A stretch of 64,000 nt of DNA from Phoenicimicrobium sp964438695. Lineage in GTDB: Bacteria > Atribacterota > Phoenicimicrobiia > Phoenicimicrobiales > Phoenicimicrobiaceae. The notes under the pieces were generated by a model. That model did no database searches and had not been told where the DNA came from. It saw only the letters and a program-made list of their open reading frames with translations. The stretch lies in contig CAYTKP010000001.1 in assembly GCA_964438695.1 (NCBI GenBank), positions 1 to 64,000 on the forward strand. Reading direction: 5' to 3'. The translations under genes and the position numbers were made by a program. The stretch's first letter is position 1. Each line of letters opens with the position of its first letter. Below, piece after piece: positions 16,930 through 25,931 of the stretch.

Positions 16930-18225
16930 TTATTTAAATATTTTTTCTCTAAAAATTGTCTGGCTTCTTTTTGGACCGACAGACACTATAACAACTTTAG
17001 TTTTTATTAACTCTTCTATCCGGCTAATATAAATTTTTAATTGTTTAGGAAGTTCTTCATATTTAGTTACTTGGGAAATATCACCTTTCCATCCTTCTAT
17101 CTCTTCATATACTGGAATACAATTCTGTAAAATTTCTAAATTAACTGGAAACTCCTTTATTATTTTATCATTATATTTATACGAAGTACATATTTTGATC
17201 TTATCCATATTACTTAGAACATCTATTTTAGTTAAGGCCATACTATTCATCCCATTAATTCTGGCTGCGTAGTTTACTACAACTGCATCAAGCCAACCAC
17301 ATCTTCGAGGTCTTCCGGTAGTTGCTCCAAATTCCCCCCCCTTTTGTCTAATATATTCTCCCATTTCCTCTTTTATTTCTGTGGGGAAAGGCCCACTTCC
17401 TACTCTTGTACTATAGGCTTTGGTTATTCCTAAAACTCCATCTATTTTAGTAGGCCCTATGCCAGTTCCCGTACAAGCACCACCTGCTATTGGATTCGAG
17501 GAAGTTACATAGGGATAAGTACCATGATCAATATCTAAAAGAGTCCCCTGAGCCCCTTCAAATAGTACTTTCTTACCTTCTTCAATTGCCTGGTTTATCA
17601 TTAAAGAAACATCAACAACATATCTTTTTAATAATCGCCCATACTCTAGATATCTCTTTACCAGAGTTTTATGCTCTTCTTTAGATGTCTTAATACTGTA
17701 TAGCTTTTCAAAAATTTCGTTCTTTTCATCAAGATTAATCTTTAATTTCTCCGATAGAGATTTTTCATCAATTAAGTCAACCATTCTTATCCCATTACGC
17801 GAAACCTTGTCTAAATAGGCAGGGCCAATGCCTCTTTTGGTGGTCCCTATTTTATTCTTACCTCTCCTTTCTTCTTTTATTCTATCTAAGGTTCTATGAT
17901 AAGGTAAAACCACATGGGCTTTATAGTCTATAAATAAGTTGCCATCAATTTCTATCCCCTTTCTCCTTAAATCTCCTATTTCTTGCAGTAAGGATTCGGG
18001 GTCTAATACTACACCACTGCCAATAAAACATTTCTTGCCAAGATGTAAAATACCAGAAGGTACGAGGTGAAAGATAAATTGCTTATCACCCTTTACCACT
18101 GTATGACCAGCATTAGATCCTCCTTGATACCGAACAATAATTTCTGCTTCCTCGGAAAGCAGGTCAGTTATTTTACCTTTCCCTTCATCTCCCCATTGAG
18201 ATCCAACCACTACTAATGTTGACAT
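16930..18225 (-). CDS. purA: Adenylosuccinate synthetase
   Basis: PurA joins IMP and aspartate with GTP to form adenylosuccinate, the first committed step to AMP. The 431-residue protein starts with the P-loop-like GSQWGDEGKGK (catalytic Asp and Lys), continues with the QGGSNAGHTV block (His) and the GIGPAY motif, and ends with the guanine-binding TKIDVLS and VGPKR segments. It lies between guaA (105 bp upstream) and purB on the same strand. A GTTAGTTGGTTACC-type array begins directly after the stop codon. Confidence 0.96.
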   Translation of the reverse strand: MSTLVVVGSQWGDEGKGKITDLLSEEAEIIVRYQGGSNAGHTVVKGDKQFIFHLVPSGILHLGKKCFIGSGVVLDPESLLQEIGDLRRKGIEIDGNLFIDYKAHVVLPYHRTLDRIKEERRGKNKIGTTKRGIGPAYLDKVSRNGIRMVDLIDEKSLSEKLKINLDEKNEIFEKLYSIKTSKEEHKTLVKRYLEYGRLLKRYVVDVSLMINQAIEEGKKVLFEGAQGTLLDIDHGTYPYVTSSNPIAGGACTGTGIGPTKIDGVLGITKAYSTRVGSGPFPTEIKEEMGEYIRQKGGEFGATTGRPRRCGWLDAVVVNYAARINGMNSMALTKIDVLSNMDKIKICTSYKYNDKIIKEFPVNLEILQNCIPVYEEIEGWKGDISQVTKYEELPKQLKIYISRIEELIKTKVVIVSVGPKRSQTIFREKIFK

Positions 18226-18300
18226 AAAAATACTACCTACCCTTTCGATATTTTGTTATTTAAGAATTCTATCTCCTAAATCCTATTTTCTTTACTATAT

Positions 18301-18329
18301 ACTACTATTCACTATTCACTAACGACTAT
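18301..18329. repeat. GTGAATA heptamer array directly after the guaA stop
   Basis: Read on the minus strand, the guaA stop TGA is followed at once by ATAGTCGTTAGTGAATAGTG and more of the same 7-bp period. It is nearly identical to the array upstream of purB. Confidence 0.55.
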
Positions 18330-19880
18330 TCATTCCCATTCAATTGTTGCTGGTGGCTTTGAACTTATATCGAAAACCACCCTATTGATACCTTCTACTT
18401 CATTAATAATTCTATTAGATATCTTCCCTAATACTGCATAGGGAATCTTCGCCCAATCAGCAGTCATTCCATCCTCACTGGTTACAATTCTTAAGACTAA
18501 AGTAAATTCATAGGTTCGACTATCTCCCATTACTCCCACACTTTTTACCGGTAATAAGATGCCGAAAGATTGCCATACTTTTTTATACAAACCTGCATCT
18601 ATTATCTCCTGCTTAATTATCTCATCTGCTTTTCTTAAAATATTTAATTTTGCTTTTTCCACTGGTCCAATTATTCTAATAGCTAAGCCTGGCCCTGGAA
18701 AAGGTTGTCTCCAGATGATTTCTTCAGGCAATTTCAGTTTTTTCGCAATTTTTCTTACTTCATCTTTAAACAAATATTTTAGAGGTTCAAGAACTCCGAG
18801 TTTCATTTTTTCAGGCAATCCCCCTACATTATGGTGAGATTTTATTGTTGAAGAAGGACCTTTTAGGGAAATACTTTCAATAACATCTGGATAAAGAGTT
18901 CCTTGTAATAAATATTTTACTCTTCCTATACTTTTTGCTTTTTCTTCAAATACTCTTATAAATTCTTCTCCCACGATTTTTCTTTTTATTTCAGGATTAG
19001 TTACCCCTTTTAATTTTTCCAAAAATCTTTCAGAAGCGTCAATGTAAATTAAATTGATATCAAAATTATCCTTGAATATTTTCTGTACTTCTTCTACTTC
19101 ACCCTTTCTTAATAAGCCATTATTAATAAAGAGGCAATACAGTTGTTTACCAATTGCTTGATGAGTTAATATTGCTGCAACCATAGAATCTATACCCCCA
19201 CTTACTCCAGCAACTACTCTATCTTCCTTCACCTTATTTCTAATATCCTCCACAGACTGTTTAATATAAGACTCAACACCCCAATTTGGTTGACAATCGC
19301 ATATCTTGTAAAGAAAATTTTCAAATATTTTTTTTCCTAAAGTAGTATGAGTTACTTCTGGGTGAAATTGGAGTCCGTAAATCTTTCTATCTTCATTCAC
19401 TATGGCTGCTGTCTTTGTACTTTCGCTACGAGCAATAACTTTAAAATCTGAAGGAATATTTTCTATTAAATCCTGATGGCTCATCCAACAAGTAGTTTTA
19501 GTGGGAAATCCACAAAAAATATCTCTATCATTATTTAAAATAATACTTACCTTCCCATATTCTGCTTGAGAAGCTTTAGATACTTTTCCCCCATAAGTCT
19601 GAGCTATTAACTGAGCACCGTAACAGATACCCAATATAGGAATATTTAACCGAAATATATCTGTATCGCAAATTGGTGCTTGGTCATTATACACACTAGC
19701 AGGACCTCCAGAAAGAATGATTCCTTTTGGTGGGTTTTTTAATAATTTACTTGGTTTAATACAATAGGGAAGTATTTCAGAATACACCTTAGCTTCCCTT
19801 ACCCTACGAGCAATTAATTGAGTATATTGTGAACCAAAATCCAAGATTGCAATATAATCTCTTTTTTTCCCCTCTTTCAA
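18330..19880 (-). CDS. guaA: GMP synthase (glutamine-hydrolysing)
   Basis: GuaA converts XMP to GMP. The 516-residue protein is the single-chain form. An N-terminal class I glutamine amidotransferase domain has its nucleophile Cys in GICYGAQL (about 87) and the His/Glu pair in LQFHPEVTHT. The ATP pyrophosphatase domain follows with the P-loop VSGGIDSM (about 228), and the C-terminal dimerisation domain ends KPPATIEWE. It is divergent from the glycine riboswitch-fhs unit across a spacer of about 860 bp. Confidence 0.97.
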   Translation of the reverse strand: MKEGKKRDYIAILDFGSQYTQLIARRVREAKVYSEILPYCIKPSKLLKNPPKGIILSGGPASVYNDQAPICDTDIFRLNIPILGICYGAQLIAQTYGGKVSKASQAEYGKVSIILNNDRDIFCGFPTKTTCWMSHQDLIENIPSDFKVIARSESTKTAAIVNEDRKIYGLQFHPEVTHTTLGKKIFENFLYKICDCQPNWGVESYIKQSVEDIRNKVKEDRVVAGVSGGIDSMVAAILTHQAIGKQLYCLFINNGLLRKGEVEEVQKIFKDNFDINLIYIDASERFLEKLKGVTNPEIKRKIVGEEFIRVFEEKAKSIGRVKYLLQGTLYPDVIESISLKGPSSTIKSHHNVGGLPEKMKLGVLEPLKYLFKDEVRKIAKKLKLPEEIIWRQPFPGPGLAIRIIGPVEKAKLNILRKADEIIKQEIIDAGLYKKVWQSFGILLPVKSVGVMGDSRTYEFTLVLRIVTSEDGMTADWAKIPYAVLGKISNRIINEVEGINRVVFDISSKPPATIEWE

Positions 19881-20300
19881 ATAAATCCCTCCAATTTATA
19901 ATTTTTGCTTTCTATATTTTTAGAATCCATTCTATGAAATTTTAATAATCCGCTTATCTAAATTTAAACCGGTCTTTAGTGAATAATCATTAATTTTCAA
20001 TTAGCTATATAATTACCTTATTGATTAGTTAAGTATTATTTTTTCACTTAACTAATAACTTTTGACATAGTATCTAACTAAATACAAGATACTATGAGAT
20101 ACCAAAACGATATACGATCTTAGTTTGTGTTTTCTTTTTTTCGTTATATACTATACGTTAATTAGACATTACGTAAAAAGAAATTATTATACAATTGCTT
20201 TATTTACAGTAATAATTATAACATATCTTCAATCGGTAGCTATAATAATTTAAAATTTTTTATCTTTTTTAAAAAAAAGAAGGATTTTTAAAATTAATGT
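19881..20300. other. AT-rich spacer upstream of guaA
   Basis: No gene or recognisable riboswitch for guaA is visible; I looked for the purine-aptamer consensus and did not find it. A short TTAGTGAATAATCATTAA remnant near 19977 belongs to the heptamer arrays. Near 20050-20095 an ATAGTATCTAACTAAATACA / AGATACTATGAGATACC pair forms an inverted repeat of about 9 bp. A TATAAT on the minus strand near 20217 could be part of a guaA promoter. Confidence 0.4.
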
Positions 20301-20302
20301 AG

Positions 20303-20308
20303 TATAAT
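20303..20308 (+). promoter_or_regulatory. Candidate -10 box for the glycine riboswitch-fhs transcript
   Basis: TATAAT lies about 155 nt upstream of the first glycine aptamer. The -35 region is not convincing (ATTTTT or similar), so the assignment rests on the perfect -10 and its position. Confidence 0.35.
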
Positions 20309-20326
20309 ATTATTATAGGAAGATGG

Positions 20327-20384
20327 TCAGAGGAGCAAACTCCCCCTGAATCTCCTCTATTGGAATTTTTCAAATTCTAATACA
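20327..20384 (+). repeat. Short form of the family A dispersed element
   Basis: The head (TCAGAGGAGCAAACTCCCCC ... TCTCCTCT) is joined directly to the tail (ATTGGAATTTTTCAAATTCTAAT), with the middle of the element missing. It lies in the leader between the putative -10 box and the riboswitch. Confidence 0.5.
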
Positions 20385-20463
20385 CAAACAAAATATTTAA
20401 ATTTTAGGATAATAGAAAAGATGCTAAATAATTGTAATAAACCTTTCTTCAATTAAATATGAT

Positions 20464-20664
20464 AACCTGGATGAAGGTATGGGAAGATACCTTTTCTTTT
20501 AAAAAAGGAGCCGAAGGGGCAAAATGTTTGATACATTTAAACTCTCAGGCAAAAGGACCCATACTGGACAGAACTCTGGAAAGTTTTTTAGAAAAACACC
20601 GAAGGGGCAATTTTCTCTTGTTTATCAATAGAAAAAATCTCTCAGGTAAAAAGACAGAGGAGGA
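20464..20664 (+). promoter_or_regulatory. Tandem glycine riboswitch (two aptamers)
   Basis: Two glycine aptamers in series are visible. The first, about 20464-20568, contains GGAGCCGAAGGGGCAAAA and ACTCTCAGGCAAAAGGACC. The second, about 20572-20662, contains CACCGAAGGGGCAA and TCTCTCAGGTAAAAAGACAG. These are the conserved core elements of the gcvT/glycine motif. The double architecture is the standard form. It lies 80 nt upstream of fhs and overlaps a terminator, so glycine most likely controls read-through into fhs and possibly the gcv genes beyond. In other bacteria the switch usually precedes gcvT or a glycine transporter, so the position before fhs is less common. Confidence 0.95.
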
Positions 20665-20700
20665 ATAATATTATTGATGTATTCCTTTTCTGTCTTTTTT
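20649..20700 (+). terminator. Intrinsic terminator (expression platform) of the glycine riboswitch
   Basis: AAAAAGACAGA and GGAATA pair with TATTCC and TCTGTCTTTTTT, giving a stem ending in a run of six T. The 5' strand of the stem contains the last bases of the second aptamer (AAAAGACAG), so aptamer closure and terminator formation exclude each other. This fits a switch that is ON with glycine bound. Confidence 0.85.
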
Positions 20701-20745
20701 AGTATTTTTTAAAATAAATATAAACAAAAATCTAGGAGGTATCTC

Positions 20746-22443
20746 ATGAAATCAGATCTACAAATTGCCCAAGAGGCGAAACTAAAACCCATCATCGAAA
20801 TCGCCGAATCCATCGGAATTAAAGAAGAAGAATTAGACCTTTATGGTAAATACAAGGCTAAAGTCTCCCCTGATCTCTTAAAAAGGCTACAAGATAGACC
20901 CCAAGCCAAATATATCGTAGTAACCGCCATCACCCCTACTCCCCTTGGCGAAGGAAAGACGGTAACCTCTATCGGGTTAGGTCAGGGTCTGGCTAAAATA
21001 GGTAAAAAAGTAGTCAACACCTTACGAGAACCCTCTATGGGACCAGTATTTGGTATTAAGGGGGGAGCAGCTGGAGGAGGATATGCCCAAGTAGTCCCTA
21101 TGGAAGATCTAAATCTACACTTTACCGGAGATATCCATGCTGTAGGGGCAGCCAATAACCTCCTCTGTGCGATGTTGGATACCCATCTCCAAAAGGGTAA
21201 CCAATTGGGAATAGATATCCATAATATTAATATTAACCGGGTGGTTGATATCTCTGACCGAGCTTTACGTCATATTATCATCGGCCTGGGAGGTAAAGTC
21301 AATGGTATCCCCCGAGAGACCGGCTATGATATTACCGTTGCCTCAGAGGTAATGGCTATCCTCTCTTTAGCTACTGATATCTTCGACCTTCGGGAAAGAT
21401 TAGGGCGAATGACTGTAGCCTATACTACTGAGGGTAAACCGGTAACTGCCGAAGACCTAAAGGCCGCAGGAGCAATGACTGTCCTTCTAAAAGAGGCCTT
21501 AAAACCTAACCTCATCCAGACTTTAGAACACGGTCCCTGTCTGATGCACTGTGGTCCTTTTGCCAATATCGCCCATGGGAACAACTCTGTCCTAGCCGAC
21601 CTTATTGCCTGCAAATTAGCTGATTATGTGGTCACCGAATCAGGATTCGGGGCTGATATGGGCTTTGAAAAAATGTGTAATATCAAATGTCGCACCAGTG
21701 GCCTTAAAGTAGATGCCGCAGTAGTAGTCTGTTCCATCCGGGCTTTAAAAATGCACGGAGGAGCAATTAAAGTAGTAGCTGGTAAACCTTTAGATCAGGA
21801 AGCCTTAGCAAGAGAAGATTTAGACTCAGTAGCTAAAGGTTGTGAAAATTTAGAGAAACAGGTAGAAAATGTTCTTTTACACGGAGTACCTCCCGTAGTA
21901 GTCATTAACCGTTTCACTACCGATACCCCAGCGGAGATTGAGCTAGTTAAAGAGAAGGCCTTAGCTGCCGGAGCGGTAGCCGCAGTTACCCATGAGGTCT
22001 GGGCTAAAGGAGGAGAAGGAGGAATTGAATTAGCCGAGGCAGTAGTAGAGGCTACCAAAAAACCCAATCATTTTCACCATCTTTACCCTTTAGATCTATC
22101 CATAAAAGAAAAGATTAAGACTATTGCTACCAAAATCTATGGGGCAGAAGGTGTAGATTATACCCCTCTGGCGGAAAAGAAGGTCAAGCTCTATACCGAT
22201 GTTGGCTTTGATAAACTCCCTATCTGTATGGCTAAGACTCATCTTTCCTTATCTCATGAACCCTCAGTTAAAGGTAGACCTCGTAATTTCCGTGTACCCA
22301 TTAGAGATGTTCGCGCCTCGGTTGGTGCAGGCTTCCTCTATCCCCTTTTAGGGACAATGATGACTATGCCAGGTTTACCTTCGGTACCGGCAGCTACTAA
22401 GGTGGATATTGATGAAGAAGGGAATACAGTGGGATTGTTCTAG
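20746..22443 (+). CDS. fhs: Formate-tetrahydrofolate ligase
   Basis: Fhs forms 10-formyl-THF from formate, THF and ATP, or runs in reverse to gain ATP in amino-acid and purine fermenters. The 565-residue protein has the nucleotide loop TPTPLGEGKTV (about 64-74), the REPSMGPVFGIKGGAAGGGYAQV block, and the VVTIRALKMHGG-like segment (VVCSIRALKMHGG). AGGAGG lies 7 nt before the ATG. Base composition is visibly richer in G+C than in neighbouring genes (many GCC, CCC and GGC codons), which may reflect high expression or transfer. A TTAGTGAACACTCGTTAG array starts right after the stop codon. It follows the glycine riboswitch and precedes the glycine cleavage genes, whose methylene-THF product feeds the same folate pool. 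Confidence 0.97.
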   Translation: MKSDLQIAQEAKLKPIIEIAESIGIKEEELDLYGKYKAKVSPDLLKRLQDRPQAKYIVVTAITPTPLGEGKTVTSIGLGQGLAKIGKKVVNTLREPSMGPVFGIKGGAAGGGYAQVVPMEDLNLHFTGDIHAVGAANNLLCAMLDTHLQKGNQLGIDIHNININRVVDISDRALRHIIIGLGGKVNGIPRETGYDITVASEVMAILSLATDIFDLRERLGRMTVAYTTEGKPVTAEDLKAAGAMTVLLKEALKPNLIQTLEHGPCLMHCGPFANIAHGNNSVLADLIACKLADYVVTESGFGADMGFEKMCNIKCRTSGLKVDAAVVVCSIRALKMHGGAIKVVAGKPLDQEALAREDLDSVAKGCENLEKQVENVLLHGVPPVVVINRFTTDTPAEIELVKEKALAAGAVAAVTHEVWAKGGEGGIELAEAVVEATKKPNHFHHLYPLDLSIKEKIKTIATKIYGAEGVDYTPLAEKKVKLYTDVGFDKLPICMAKTHLSLSHEPSVKGRPRNFRVPIRDVRASVGAGFLYPLLGTMMTMPGLPSVPAATKVDIDEEGNTVGLF

Positions 22444-22647
22444 ATAGTCTTTAGTGAACACTCGTTAGTTATTGTTAGCAAGGTGCATATTACCATACAC
22501 CTTGATAGTGTAGAGTATATAGTTGGGGAGGTGAAAGTCAGAATATTTGATAACTTATAGTATAGTACGTAGGTACACCATACATTATGCCTAGTAAAAA
22601 ATTAATAAAATAATTATAAAATAAAATGAATGGAGGAAAGATAAAAA
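22444..22647. other. fhs-gcvH spacer with heptamer remnant and hairpin
   Basis: After the array (22444-22475), CAAGGTG (22479-22485) and CACCTTG (22498-22504) form a perfect 7-bp stem with a 12-nt loop and no T run, so it is at most a weak terminator or processing site. An orphan GGGGAGGTGAAAG near 22525 resembles a ribosome-binding site but leads only a 9-codon frame. Confidence 0.4.
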
Positions 22648-23034
22648 ATGACAAATAAAGTTATTGAGAATTTATATTATACTAAAAGTGATGAATGGTT
22701 AAAAGTAGAAGATAATATTGGAACAATAGGAATTACTGATTATGCCCAAGATCAACTTGGGGATATTGTTTATCTTGAAAAAGTAGAAATGGGTAAAAAA
22801 TTAAAGCAAGGTGAAATACTTACTACTATTGAATCAGTCAAAGCTGTATCTGATGTAAATGCCCCAGTTAGTGGAGAGGTGACTGAAGTGAATGAAAAAT
22901 TATTAGATGATGCTTCTATTATAAATAAAGATCCTTACGGAGAGGGTTGGATTGCTAAAATTAAAATAGATAATAAAGACGACTTAAAGAATCTGATGGG
23001 TGCTCAAGAATATTCTGAATATAGAAAAGAATAA
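22648..23034 (+). CDS. gcvH: Glycine cleavage system H protein
   Basis: This lipoyl carrier moves the aminomethyl group of glycine between the P, T and L proteins. It has 128 residues, as usual. The lipoylation lysine is in TTIESVKAVSDV (about residue 66), flanked by the typical GDIVYLEKVEMGKKL and GEGWIAKIK segments. GGAGG lies 10 nt upstream of the ATG. It is first in a gcvH-gcvPA-gcvPB-gcvT operon. The common order has gcvT first. No lipoate or dihydrolipoamide dehydrogenase gene is in the window. Confidence 0.96.
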   Translation: MTNKVIENLYYTKSDEWLKVEDNIGTIGITDYAQDQLGDIVYLEKVEMGKKLKQGEILTTIESVKAVSDVNAPVSGEVTEVNEKLLDDASIINKDPYGEGWIAKIKIDNKDDLKNLMGAQEYSEYRKE

Positions 23035-23054
23035 TAGAACAGAGGTATAGTAAA

Positions 23055-24398
23055 ATGAAATATATCCCAAATACCGATGAACAAAAAAGGGAGATGTTGA
23101 AAGAGATTGGAGTTACTTCTTTTGAAGAATTAATTAAAATTATTCCTAAAAATATTAGGCTAAAAGAAAAATTAAATATCCCAGAAGCAATGACAGAAAG
23201 TGAATTAGAAGATAAAATCTATCATATCGCTCAGAAAAATTCCAATTTTTTTTTACTAAAACCTTTAGTAGGTGCCGGTGCCTACCGACATTATATTCCA
23301 GAAGCAGAAAAATTTCTCTTACAAAGAGAAGAATTTTGGACCTGTTATACCCCTTATCAGGCTGAATTAAGCCAAGGGACACTTCAATCAATATTTGAGT
23401 ATCAAAGTTATATTTCTCGACTTACCAAGATGGAAGTGGTAATTCCTTCTATCTATGACGGTGCCTCAGCAACAGGTGAAGCAGCTTTAATGGCTTTAAG
23501 ATTAACCCATAAAAATAAAATAATTGTATCAAATTTATTACATCCCCATTACCGAGAAACACTTAAAACCTATGTAGCACCTCATAATCCAGAAATTATT
23601 GAAATGCCTTATAATAATGGCTTGGTTGATATAGAAAAGTTAAATACCTTAGTTAAGGAAGATGTAGCGGCAGTTATTATTCAAAGTCCTAATTTCTTTG
23701 GAGGTATAGAAAAAGTAGCTGAAATTTCTGAAATAGCTCATTCCAAAGGTATTTTATTAATTGATGTAATTGCAGAAAGTATGTCTTTGGGAATTTTAAA
23801 AGCTCCTGGCGAAATGAATGTAGATATTGTAGTGGGAAATGCTCAGTCTTTCGGGATGGACTTAAATTTCGGCGGACCCTATAATGCTTATTTAGCAACT
23901 AAAAAACAATTTATCAGGCAACTTCCTGGGAGAATCGTAGGAGAAACAGTTGATGTGGACGGAAAACGTGTTTTCGTAATGACTATGCGTGCTCGAGAAC
24001 AAGATATAAGGAGAGAAAGAGCAACTTCTAATATTTGCACTAACCATAATTTAAATGTAATGGCTGCAAATATTTTCCTTTCTTTATTAGGCACCGAAGG
24101 CCTTTATCAAATCTCTCTCGTAAATACTAAATCTGCTCATTATTTAGAAAATTTACTGTTAAAGTCCGGGAAATTTGAAAAAGTGTTTGATTATCCCTTT
24201 TATAATGAATTTCTCCTCAAGTGTAAAGAAGATATACCTACTATTGATACAAAATTATTAGAGAATAATTTTATTCCTCCTCTTAAAATTTGCGAACTTT
24301 ATAAAGAAGAAAACTTAAAGAATGTCCTACTCTTTGCGGTAACTGAAATATTAAATAGGGATGATTTAAATAAAGTTGCCAATATTCTTACGGAATAA
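23055..24398 (+). CDS. gcvPA: Glycine dehydrogenase (decarboxylating) subunit 1
   Basis: This is the N-terminal half of the split P protein. Together with GcvPB it decarboxylates glycine and loads the aminomethyl group on GcvH. The 447-residue length matches the split form. The opening YIPNTDEQKREMLKEIG, the GAGAYRHYIP block and the NAQSFGMDLNFGGPY segment are characteristic. It starts 20 nt after gcvH and ends 12 nt before gcvPB. Confidence 0.96.
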   Translation: MKYIPNTDEQKREMLKEIGVTSFEELIKIIPKNIRLKEKLNIPEAMTESELEDKIYHIAQKNSNFFLLKPLVGAGAYRHYIPEAEKFLLQREEFWTCYTPYQAELSQGTLQSIFEYQSYISRLTKMEVVIPSIYDGASATGEAALMALRLTHKNKIIVSNLLHPHYRETLKTYVAPHNPEIIEMPYNNGLVDIEKLNTLVKEDVAAVIIQSPNFFGGIEKVAEISEIAHSKGILLIDVIAESMSLGILKAPGEMNVDIVVGNAQSFGMDLNFGGPYNAYLATKKQFIRQLPGRIVGETVDVDGKRVFVMTMRAREQDIRRERATSNICTNHNLNVMAANIFLSLLGTEGLYQISLVNTKSAHYLENLLLKSGKFEKVFDYPFYNEFLLKCKEDIPTIDTKLLENNFIPPLKICELYKEENLKNVLLFAVTEILNRDDLNKVANILTE

Positions 24399-24410
24399 GG
24401 AGTGATAAAA

Positions 24411-25916
24411 ATGAAATTAATATTTGAAAAAAGTGTAAAAGGAAGAAATGGTTATTCCTTACCTCAAGATTTATTTGAGGATATTAATATTGAAAAATAT
24501 TTACCTGAATACGCTATTAGCCGGGATAAAAAATTACTTAGCGAAGTCTCTGAAGTAGATGTTATTCGGCACTTTACTAAACTCTCTAAATTAAACTACG
24601 GCCTTGACGACGGGTTCTATCCTTTAGGTTCGTGCACTATGAAATACAATCCTAAAATTAATGAAAAATTAGCTTCATTAAGTAATTTTGTTTATGCTCA
24701 TCCCTTTGCCCCCGAAGAAACAGTACAGGGTTGTTTAGAAATTGCCTATAACTTAAACAAATTACTCTGTGAAATAACTGGAATGGACGATTATACTATG
24801 GCCCCTGCTGCCGGTGCACACGGAGAATTAACTGGTGTGCTCATTATGAGAAAATATTTTATTGACCGTAGAGAAACACGGCATAAAATGCTAATTCCTG
24901 ATTCTGCCCACGGTACTAATCCTGCTTCTGCAGCTATGGCTGGTTTTCAGGTAGTAGAGGTAAAATCAAATGAAAGAGGAACAATAGATTTAAAAGAATT
25001 GGCTAAATTAATGGACGAAGATACTGTAGGGTTAATGCTGACTAACCCCAATACTGTAGGATTATACGATGAAGGAATAGAAGAAATTGAAAAGATAATC
25101 CACGGTAAAGGCGGTTTACTCTATTATGATGGAGCTAATCTTAATGCTTCCCTGGGAATCATCCGACCTGGAGACGCTGGTTTTGATGTCGTTCATCTTA
25201 ATCTCCATAAAACTTTTTCTACTCCCCATGGAGGTGGAGGACCAGGTGCAGGAGTTATCGGAGTAAAGAAAAATCTTATTCCCTTCCTCCCCACTCCTAT
25301 CGTGGCCTTTGATTCAGTCAAGAAAAGATATTACTGGAAAGATGTAGGAGAAAAGAGTATCGGTATGGTGAGAGCCTTCTGGTCTAATTTCTCAGTATTG
25401 GTTAAAACTTATGCCTGGATTCTTAGTATGGGTCCTGATGGTCTTTATAATGCTTCGGAAACCAGTGTAATCAACGCTAATTATGTTTTGGCTAAGTTGA
25501 AAAAATATTATAAACCAGTTTATGACCGTTATTGTGGACATGAATGTACAGTTACAGGGAAAGAGTATAAAAAATATGGAGTAAAAACCTTAGATATTGC
25601 TAAGAGATTAATGGATTATGGAATGCATCCACCCACTATTTATTTCCCTCATTTTGAACCATACGCTGAAGAAACTATAATGGTAGAACCAACAGAATCA
25701 GAGAGCAAAGAAACGTTAGATAAATTTATAGAGGCTATGATAAAAATTTCTAATGAAGCCAAGACCAACCCCGAATTGTTAACTACTGCTCCCCACATTA
25801 CTCCCATCAGAAGAGTTAATGATGCTTTGGCTGCCAAGAGAGCAATTTTGACCTATGATGATGAATTAAAATTGAAAGATGAATTAAAGTATACAGATGA
25901 AAATATTGAATTTTAA
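24411..25916 (+). CDS. gcvPB: Glycine dehydrogenase (decarboxylating) subunit 2
   Basis: This is the C-terminal, PLP-carrying half of the split P protein. The ATG at 24411 has AAGGAG 7 nt upstream. A GTG three codons earlier overlaps that site. In the 501-residue protein the PLP lysine lies in HLNLHKTFSTPHGGGGPG (about residue 270), with LGSCTMKYNPK near the N terminus and HGTNPASAAMAG near 170. gcvT follows after 15 nt with its own GGAGG. Confidence 0.96.
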   Translation: MKLIFEKSVKGRNGYSLPQDLFEDINIEKYLPEYAISRDKKLLSEVSEVDVIRHFTKLSKLNYGLDDGFYPLGSCTMKYNPKINEKLASLSNFVYAHPFAPEETVQGCLEIAYNLNKLLCEITGMDDYTMAPAAGAHGELTGVLIMRKYFIDRRETRHKMLIPDSAHGTNPASAAMAGFQVVEVKSNERGTIDLKELAKLMDEDTVGLMLTNPNTVGLYDEGIEEIEKIIHGKGGLLYYDGANLNASLGIIRPGDAGFDVVHLNLHKTFSTPHGGGGPGAGVIGVKKNLIPFLPTPIVAFDSVKKRYYWKDVGEKSIGMVRAFWSNFSVLVKTYAWILSMGPDGLYNASETSVINANYVLAKLKKYYKPVYDRYCGHECTVTGKEYKKYGVKTLDIAKRLMDYGMHPPTIYFPHFEPYAEETIMVEPTESESKETLDKFIEAMIKISNEAKTNPELLTTAPHITPIRRVNDALAAKRAILTYDDELKLKDELKYTDENIEF

Positions 25917-25931
25917 TAAGGAGGTATAGAA

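Noticed and set aside
19881..20300. Purine riboswitch upstream of guaA
   Set aside because: I looked for the conserved aptamer core on the minus strand and did not find it.
20327..20384. Third riboswitch or terminator in the fhs leader
   Set aside because: Its stem AGAGGA/TCCTCT and tail match the family A element found at unrelated loci, so it is not specific to fhs.
20459..20668. 69-codon plus-strand reading frame over the riboswitch
   Set aside because: It coincides with the two glycine aptamers and has no ribosome-binding site; the conserved RNA motifs explain the sequence.
22531..22560. Nine-codon leader peptide before gcvH (GTG after GGGGAG)
   Set aside because: The start overlaps the putative ribosome-binding site and the peptide has no run of control codons or adjacent attenuator.
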